NCBI GenBank assembly: GCA_003164655.1
Contig: PLTW01000032.1
Coordinates: 6,971 to 16,753, forward strand
DNA: 9,783 nucleotides
Direction: 5' to 3'
Origin: Actinomycetota bacterium
Lineage (GTDB): Bacteria > Actinomycetota > Thermoleophilia > UBA2241
Below the pieces are notes generated by a model. It saw only the letters and a program-made list of their open reading frames with translations. It did no database searches and was not told the DNA's origin. The translations under genes were made by a program, and so were the position numbers. The first letter of the stretch is position 1. Each line of letters begins with the position of its first letter. Of the stretch, positions 5,577-9,783 are shown one piece after another.

Positions 5577-6193
5577 GAGGCACCTCCTCGCCCAGACGAC
5601 GCCATGTCGGCGTCGGCGGGCAGGTCCATGGCCCGCACGATCGCCCGCTTGTCGCGGTTGATGCGGTCGGCGACCTGCACCATGCGCTTCATCTGCGAAC
5701 GGTCGCCGATGGTGGGCAGCGGGTTGATCTTGCCCTTCAGGAACATGCGGATGCCCATCGCGACGTCGTCGGTAAAGCCCGATGGCCGGGTGACCTTGTC
5801 GATGGCCAGCAGTTCGACCTCGTAGAGCCTGCCCCAGCGCCTGAACGAGTCGTAGTTGAGCTTGAGGATGTTGGCAAACGGAACGTCGGAACGCACCCGG
5901 CCCTCTTCGCGGGCGATCATGCGCAGTTCGTCCATGATGGCGGCGATGTCGATGCTCTGCGGGCAGCGCGTGGTGCACGTCTCGCAGCCGGTGCACAGCC
6001 AGATGAAGCGGCTGTCGACGGCGGCTTCGACGGCGCCGATCTGCACGGCCCGCATGATCTGCGCCGGATGCAGGTCGCCGAAGCCGGCGACCGGGCAGCC
6101 CGTGCTGCACTTCTTGCACTGGTAGCACTTGTAGGCGTTCTCGCCCGAGCCACGGTTGACGCGGCGGGCGAGCGTGGCGTCGATGGTCGTCAC
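5573..6193 (-). CDS. hdrC: Heterodisulfide reductase-type subunit C (HdrC)
   Basis: A 206-residue soluble iron-sulfur protein that wires HdrA to HdrB. It has two ferredoxin-type [4Fe-4S] motifs: C23xxC26xxC29xxxC33P and C67xxC70xxC73xxxC77P. The second reads CTGCETCTTRCP, typical of HdrC. Helices typical of the family follow, and the C-terminal tail is glycine- and serine-rich. Translation starts with GTG (6193-6191), supported by a GGAGG site 5 nt upstream. No ATG start fits the family. It begins 16 nt past metF and overlaps hdrB by 4 bp, which suggests coupled translation. No membrane segments are visible, so the subunit belongs to the cytoplasmic HdrABC type, not the membrane HdrDE type. 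Confidence 0.93.
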   Translation of the reverse strand: MTTIDATLARRVNRGSGENAYKCYQCKKCSTGCPVAGFGDLHPAQIMRAVQIGAVEAAVDSRFIWLCTGCETCTTRCPQSIDIAAIMDELRMIAREEGRVRSDVPFANILKLNYDSFRRWGRLYEVELLAIDKVTRPSGFTDDVAMGIRMFLKGKINPLPTIGDRSQMKRMVQVADRINRDKRAIVRAMDLPADADMASSGRGGAS

Positions 6194-6209
6194 GTCACCC
6201 TCCTTCCCG

Positions 6210-7154
6210 CTACGCCACGGCCGGGCGTGGCAGCAGTCCGGCCATCTCGACGATCTCGGGTACGGCGACCTCCCACTCGACGGCCATGAGGTGCACGCCG
6301 GCGACGCCTTCGATCTCGGCGATCTCCTTGATCATCTCGACGGCGAGCTTCTTGCCCTCGGCCTGAGCCGGCGGTCCCTTCTCGACGCTCGCCATGCGGT
6401 CGACGATCTCCTGCGGCACGTCCATGCCGGGCACGAAGTTCTTCATGTATTTGGCCGCGCCGACGCCCTTGAGCGGCGTGAGGCCGGCGAGGATCTTGAT
6501 CTCCTTGTGCAGGCCGATGGCGCGCACCTCCTCCATCCACTTCTTGAACTTGGGGATGTTGAAGATGCACTGGGTCTGCATGAAGTCGGCGCCCGCCTCG
6601 ACCTTCTTCTTTAGGCGCAGGGCGCGGAACTCGAACGGGTCGCCGAACGGGTTCTCGGCGCAGCCGATGTAGAGCGCCGGCGCGACGTCCATGTCGTCGC
6701 CGCACTGGAACTTCTTCTCGTCGCGCATGTCCTTGTACATCTTGATGAGGTTGATGGCGTCGAGGTCGTGCACGCCCTTGGCCTCGGGGTGATTGCCGAA
6801 GCTCATGTGGTCGCCGGTGAGACAGAGTATGTTCTTGATGCCCAGTATGGAGGCGCCCAGAATGTCAGCCTGCATGGCCAGGCGGTTGCGGTCGCGGCAG
6901 GTCATCTGCATGATCGCCTCGAGGCCGTTCTGCTGGGCCTGGAGGCCCGAGGCCATGGAGCAGACGCGCACCACGGCCGTCTGGTTGTCGGTGATGTTGA
7001 CGGCGTCGACGAAGCCCTTGAGGATCTTGGCCTTCTCTTCGATGACCGTGCCGTCGGCGCTCTTGGGCGGACCGCACTCGCCGGTGACCGCGAACTTGCC
7101 CTCGGAGAGGATCTTCTCGAGGTTGCTGCCCGCCTTGTACTGGGTCGCGCTCAT
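6210..7154 (-). CDS. metF: 5,10-Methylenetetrahydrofolate reductase (MetF)
   Basis: This 314-residue flavoprotein reduces 5,10-methylene-tetrahydrofolate to 5-methyl-tetrahydrofolate, the last folate step of the methyl branch of the Wood-Ljungdahl pathway and the source of methyl groups for methionine. The TIM-barrel landmarks are present: VTGECGPP with E26 (equivalent to the catalytic Glu28 of E. coli MetF), ILCLTGDH with D115 (E. coli Asp120, flavin contact), and GADFMQTQ with Q195 (folate contact). Length is normal. It starts at ATG 7154-7152, overlapping metV by ATGA, with AGGAGG upstream. Being sandwiched between MetV and Hdr genes marks it as the acetogen-type MetFV form. That form takes electrons from partner iron-sulfur proteins rather than working alone with NAD(P)H. 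Confidence 0.95.
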   Translation of the reverse strand: MSATQYKAGSNLEKILSEGKFAVTGECGPPKSADGTVIEEKAKILKGFVDAVNITDNQTAVVRVCSMASGLQAQQNGLEAIMQMTCRDRNRLAMQADILGASILGIKNILCLTGDHMSFGNHPEAKGVHDLDAINLIKMYKDMRDEKKFQCGDDMDVAPALYIGCAENPFGDPFEFRALRLKKKVEAGADFMQTQCIFNIPKFKKWMEEVRAIGLHKEIKILAGLTPLKGVGAAKYMKNFVPGMDVPQEIVDRMASVEKGPPAQAEGKKLAVEMIKEIAEIEGVAGVHLMAVEWEVAVPEIVEMAGLLPRPAVA

Positions 7155-7834
7155 ACCGGCTTCGCCTCCTCACGGACCATCTTGCGCGGGCCGCCGGAGC
7201 TGCTCTTGCTCCAGTTCTTGGGCGGCCGGTTGACGAGCATCAGCTCTTCGCGGCCCTGGGCCTTGAGACGGTCCCAGATGAGCGCCCAGGCGCAGTCGAT
7301 GTCTCCTTTTTCGGGGGTGGTGACCTCGCACTTGCCGTCGTGCGAGCCGCCGCAGGGCCCGTTCATGAGGCTCTTGGAACAGCGCACCACCGGACAGATG
7401 CCGGCGGTGTCGCCGATCACGCACTCGCCGCAGGCGCCGCAGCGCTCGAGCCAGACGGCGTGCTCCTGGGGCATGCCCAGCATGTTGGTGTTGACGGCCG
7501 GCAGCACGAGCTTGGGCGCGAACTTTTCGGCCATCGACTGGATGCCGATGCCGCAGGCCATGCTGAGCACCGCGGGGTACTCCTCGACCTTCGCGGCGAT
7601 CGCGTCGAGGTACTCCCATTCGCACTGGCGGATGGCGGCCGTGTGCTCGATCTGCACGTCACGGCCGTCTTCTTTGGCCTTGATGCGCAGCTCGGCGGCC
7701 AGGATCTCGGCCTCTTTCTCGCCGCCGGTGAGACAGACTGCGACGCACGTGTCGCAGCCGGCCACCAGCACCTTGTCGTGCCCTTCGGTCATGGCGTAGA
7801 TCTCGTCGAAGGGCTTGCGTTCGGCTGTGATCAT
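7151..7834 (-). CDS. metV: MetV, iron-sulfur partner of MetF (methylene-THF reductase C-terminal-domain protein)
   Basis: A 227-residue cysteine-rich protein of the MetV family (methylene-tetrahydrofolate reductase C-terminal domain). Thirteen cysteines are visible. They form an N-terminal group (C27, C30, C34), single residues at 71, 94 and 181, and a dense C-terminal cluster: CGACGEC (132-138), GICPVVRC (146-152), NGPCGG (159-163) and C169. The dense cluster is diagnostic for the family and binds iron-sulfur clusters in characterised relatives. MetV forms a dimer with MetF and passes electrons to its flavin. The lysine- and serine-rich tail after residue 200 is probably flexible. The ATG at 7834-7832 has GGAAGGA upstream. 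It lies 31 bp after mvhD and overlaps metF by 4 bp. Confidence 0.93.
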   Translation of the reverse strand: MITAERKPFDEIYAMTEGHDKVLVAGCDTCVAVCLTGGEKEAEILAAELRIKAKEDGRDVQIEHTAAIRQCEWEYLDAIAAKVEEYPAVLSMACGIGIQSMAEKFAPKLVLPAVNTNMLGMPQEHAVWLERCGACGECVIGDTAGICPVVRCSKSLMNGPCGGSHDGKCEVTTPEKGDIDCAWALIWDRLKAQGREELMLVNRPPKNWSKSSSGGPRKMVREEAKPV

Positions 7835-7865
7835 CTCGAGTGTCCTTCCTCCACGAAGACCGCGG

Positions 7866-8462
7866 TCATGAGCCTGAGGGGGTGTCGCTGGCGGAGTCGT
7901 CGGGCATGGCCAAGTCGCCCATCTGCTTGAGGACGACCTCGTGGGCCGTGAACCCTGCGCGCGGGCGCACCGGGTTGGGCCCCAGGCCGCGGATGCGCGC
8001 CGTAAAGTCGCGCGCCGTCTCGGCGAACTGCGGGCCCATGGCCGACGACATGTTGTACATCTCGACGCGACCGGGGTCGACCCCGATCTCCTCGAGCAGT
8101 TTCTTGACGTAGCCCACCCGTTTCTTGGCCCAGAGGTTGCCTTTGAGGTAGTGGCACTCGCCTTCGAGGCAGCCGGCGGCGTAGACGCCGTCGGCGCCGG
8201 CCTCGAGCGCCCTGAGCAGGTGGATGACCTCGAGCTTGCCGGTGCAGGGCAGCTTGATCATGCGGATGTTGGACGGGTACTGCAGACGCATGCTGCCCGC
8301 CAGGTCGGCGGCTGCGTAGGCGCAGTAGTGACAGGCAAAGACGATGATCTCGGGCTCGAAGCCCTCGTTTGCCGGCAGTTCGGCCGCCGCCGGCGGCGCC
8401 TGCGCGGCCGTGGCGGCCGTGTCGGCGGGAGCCGTGACCGCCGCGGTGGGCTCGTCGGCCAT
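7866..8462 (-). CDS. mvhD: MvhD-type iron-sulfur electron-transfer subunit
   Basis: A 198-residue protein of the MvhD family (hydrogenase iron-sulfur subunit, often labelled delta subunit). In methanogens it carries a [2Fe-2S] cluster and links the Mvh hydrogenase to HdrA. In bacteria without Mvh it links HdrA to other partners. The conserved cysteines are C44 and C47 (FACHYCAYAAADLAG), C73 (KLPCTGK), C98 and C103 (GCLEGECHY), followed by LKGNLWAKKR. Residues 1-33 are an alanine- and proline-rich extension and about 30 residues are added at the C-terminus, making it longer than the usual ~140 residues. No hydrogenase genes are in view, which fits a role beside MetFV. The ATG at 8462-8460 starts 1 nt after the hdrA stop, with GGAGG upstream. 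Confidence 0.9.
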   Translation of the reverse strand: MADEPTAAVTAPADTAATAAQAPPAAAELPANEGFEPEIIVFACHYCAYAAADLAGSMRLQYPSNIRMIKLPCTGKLEVIHLLRALEAGADGVYAAGCLEGECHYLKGNLWAKKRVGYVKKLLEEIGVDPGRVEMYNMSSAMGPQFAETARDFTARIRGLGPNPVRPRAGFTAHEVVLKQMGDLAMPDDSASDTPSGS

Positions 8463-8463
8463 C

Positions 8464-9783
8464 TCAGCTCACCTCCATCGTGAGCGCTTCTTCTTTGGCG
8501 AAGATCTGCGCGTCGGTGTAGTGGTGCAGGACGATCGCCTTGGCCGGGCACTCGCTCACGCACACGCCGCAGCCCTGGCAGGCGGCCGCTTCGATCACGG
8601 CCTTCTTTACGACCGGGTCGATGGTTGGCACCTCGTAGGGGCAGATACGCACGCAGGTGAGGCAGGCGGCGCATTTGTCCTGGTCGACCTCGGCCACCAC
8701 GCCGCCGGCCTTCAGGGCCGGCTTGGCGAGGATGGCGGCGGCGCGGCCGGCGGCCGCGAAGGCCTGGCTGATCGATTCGTCGATGCTCTTCGGGTAGTGG
8801 GCGCCGCCGCACAGGAAGATGCCCTCGCTGGAGAAGTCGACGGGGCGCAGCTTGACGTGGGCCTCCAGGAAGAAACCGTCGCCCTGGATCGGCACCTTGA
8901 GCATCTTGGAGAGCTCGGAGGCACCGTCGTTGGCGACGGTCGGGGTGGCCAGCACGAGCAGCTCGAGCGGCACCTCGAGGCGGCGCTGCAGGTAGGGGTC
9001 GATGTAGGCGACCCGGACGGGCGTGCCCGGCTTGCCGTTGGCCGCCGTGCCGACACTCACGATCTCGGGCTTGGAGTCGTTGTCGTAGCGCGTGAAGATG
9101 ACGCCCAGCTCGCGCGCCCTGGTGTAGTACTCCTCGAGCAGGCCGAAGGTGCGGACCTCTTTGAACCACACGTAGACCGGGCGCTCGGGGTTGGCCTCCT
9201 TGAGGCGGATGGCGTTCTTGACGCTCTGCTGGCAACAGGTCCGCGAGCAGTAGAGGGCGCCGTCTTCGAGGGAGCCGGCGCAGAGGATGAAGCCGACGGC
9301 GCCGGAGCCGGCGAGGCGCTCGTCGCCGGCGCTGAACAGGTGCTCGAGGTCGAGACCGGTGACGATCTTGTCGCTCTGGCCAAGGCCGTAGAGCTCAGGT
9401 CGCGCCTCTTGCGAGCCGGTGGCGACGATCACCACGCCGTGGTCGATGGGGGTGCGCTTGCCGTCGGCGGTGGCGATGACGCTCGAGAAGTTGCCGATGA
9501 AGCCGTGGAAGTCTTCGAGGGTCGCCGCCAGGTGGATCTTGACGTTGGGGTTGTCGACGACGCGCTGCTCGAGGCCGGCGACGAAGTCGGCCGGCGACGA
9601 GCCCTTGATGGTCTGGTCGAGCTCGAGCACGCGGCCGCCCAGGGCGGCCTCGCGCTCGACGAGATGGACCTCGTGGCCCATGTCGCCCAGGGCGGCGGCG
9701 GCGGTCATGCCGGCCACGCCGCCGCCGATGACGATGGCGGTGTGGGTGAGCGGCACGTCGACCTTGTAGAGCGGCTCGAGCAG
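8464..9783 (-). CDS. hdrA: Heterodisulfide reductase-type subunit A (HdrA), N-terminus beyond the window
   Basis: The last 439 residues of an FAD-containing HdrA, the flavin subunit that splits or confurcates electrons in Hdr complexes. The frame is open to the right edge; the GTG at 9756 lies mid-protein and is not a start. Visible in order: an FAD-binding VIGGGVAGMTAA near residues 18-29; a cysteine cluster (C168, C179, C183, C184 in CSRTCC) typical of HdrA; FLCGGAHYPKSIDES before the end of the flavin domain; and two [4Fe-4S] ferredoxin motifs, C371-C374-C377-C381P and C402-C405-C408-C412P. The missing part should be the N-terminal domain, since full-length HdrA is about 650 residues. It is the first visible gene of the operon, but others may precede it. 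No in-frame TGA suggests selenocysteine here. Confidence 0.95.
   Translation of the reverse strand: MLEPLYKVDVPLTHTAIVIGGGVAGMTAAAALGDMGHEVHLVEREAALGGRVLELDQTIKGSSPADFVAGLEQRVVDNPNVKIHLAATLEDFHGFIGNFSSVIATADGKRTPIDHGVVIVATGSQEARPELYGLGQSDKIVTGLDLEHLFSAGDERLAGSGAVGFILCAGSLEDGALYCSRTCCQQSVKNAIRLKEANPERPVYVWFKEVRTFGLLEEYYTRARELGVIFTRYDNDSKPEIVSVGTAANGKPGTPVRVAYIDPYLQRRLEVPLELLVLATPTVANDGASELSKMLKVPIQGDGFFLEAHVKLRPVDFSSEGIFLCGGAHYPKSIDESISQAFAAAGRAAAILAKPALKAGGVVAEVDQDKCAACLTCVRICPYEVPTIDPVVKKAVIEAAACQGCGVCVSECPAKAIVLHHYTDAQIFAKEEALTMEVS

Noticed and set aside
4647..5825. Long plus-strand open frame over hdrB and hdrC
   Set aside because: It is antisense to two genes with intact cysteine motifs, and its composition is that of a GC-rich shadow.
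5577..6128. Upstream continuation of the hdrB frame, suggesting an HdrC-HdrB fusion
   Set aside because: Those codons are an out-of-frame reading of hdrC. The true hdrC frame carries both ferredoxin motifs and ends in an ATGA overlap with hdrB.
6768..7799. Long plus-strand open frame over metF and metV
   Set aside because: It is antisense to well-recognised genes and shows no motif or ribosome site.
4716..9783. Methanogen-type heterodisulfide reductase and archaeal origin
   Set aside because: The genes surround folate-dependent metF/metV, and the window has bacterial promoters, Shine-Dalgarno sites and a cobalamin riboswitch, all pointing to a bacterium.

Overview
The window is GC-rich (roughly two thirds by eye) and tightly packed. 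It most likely comes from an anaerobic, acetogen-like bacterium. Its folate-linked methyl-branch genes (metF, metV) sit beside heterodisulfide-reductase-type electron-transfer genes (hdrA, hdrB, hdrC, mvhD). A probable leaderless promoter and a GC-rich winged-helix regulator make an anaerobic actinomycete (Actinomycetota) my best guess. That placement is inference; no rRNA or other marker gene is present.

Right half (about 4716-9783, all on the minus strand): one tight operon, read from the right edge leftward as hdrA (5' end cut off by the window) - mvhD - metV - metF - hdrC - hdrB. The genes overlap by 4 bp (metV/metF, hdrC/hdrB) or lie 1 to 31 bp apart. Together they match the six subunits of the MetFV-HdrABC-MvhD complex described in Moorella thermoacetica. 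In that complex, methylene-tetrahydrofolate reduction is coupled through a flavin-containing HdrA to further electron carriers. A perfect 17-bp hairpin follows hdrB.

Middle (about 2130-4528): two minus-strand genes follow the hairpin, a metallo-beta-lactamase-like protein with a degenerate metal motif and a stand-alone PAS-domain protein of the type found at the C-terminus of DUF438 proteins. Next comes a plus-strand winged-helix regulator with a cysteine-rich, SufR-like C-terminal half. It appears to have a leaderless promoter. Divergent from it is a 65-residue protein of unknown function, and the sequence just past its stop is a 21-bp tandem duplication.

Left part (1-2026, minus strand): a complete cobalamin-riboswitch unit. 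It has a sigma70-type promoter, an aptamer that starts almost at the expected transcription start, an intrinsic terminator, a Shine-Dalgarno site, and then an APC-family amino-acid/amine permease. Four imperfect 19-bp tandem repeats lie just past the permease stop at the window edge.

Functional reading: the operon supplies the energy-coupled methyl-forming step of the Wood-Ljungdahl pathway. That pathway passes its methyl group to a corrinoid protein, so B12-responsive control of a nearby transporter fits the physiology. The permease substrate cannot be read from the sequence.
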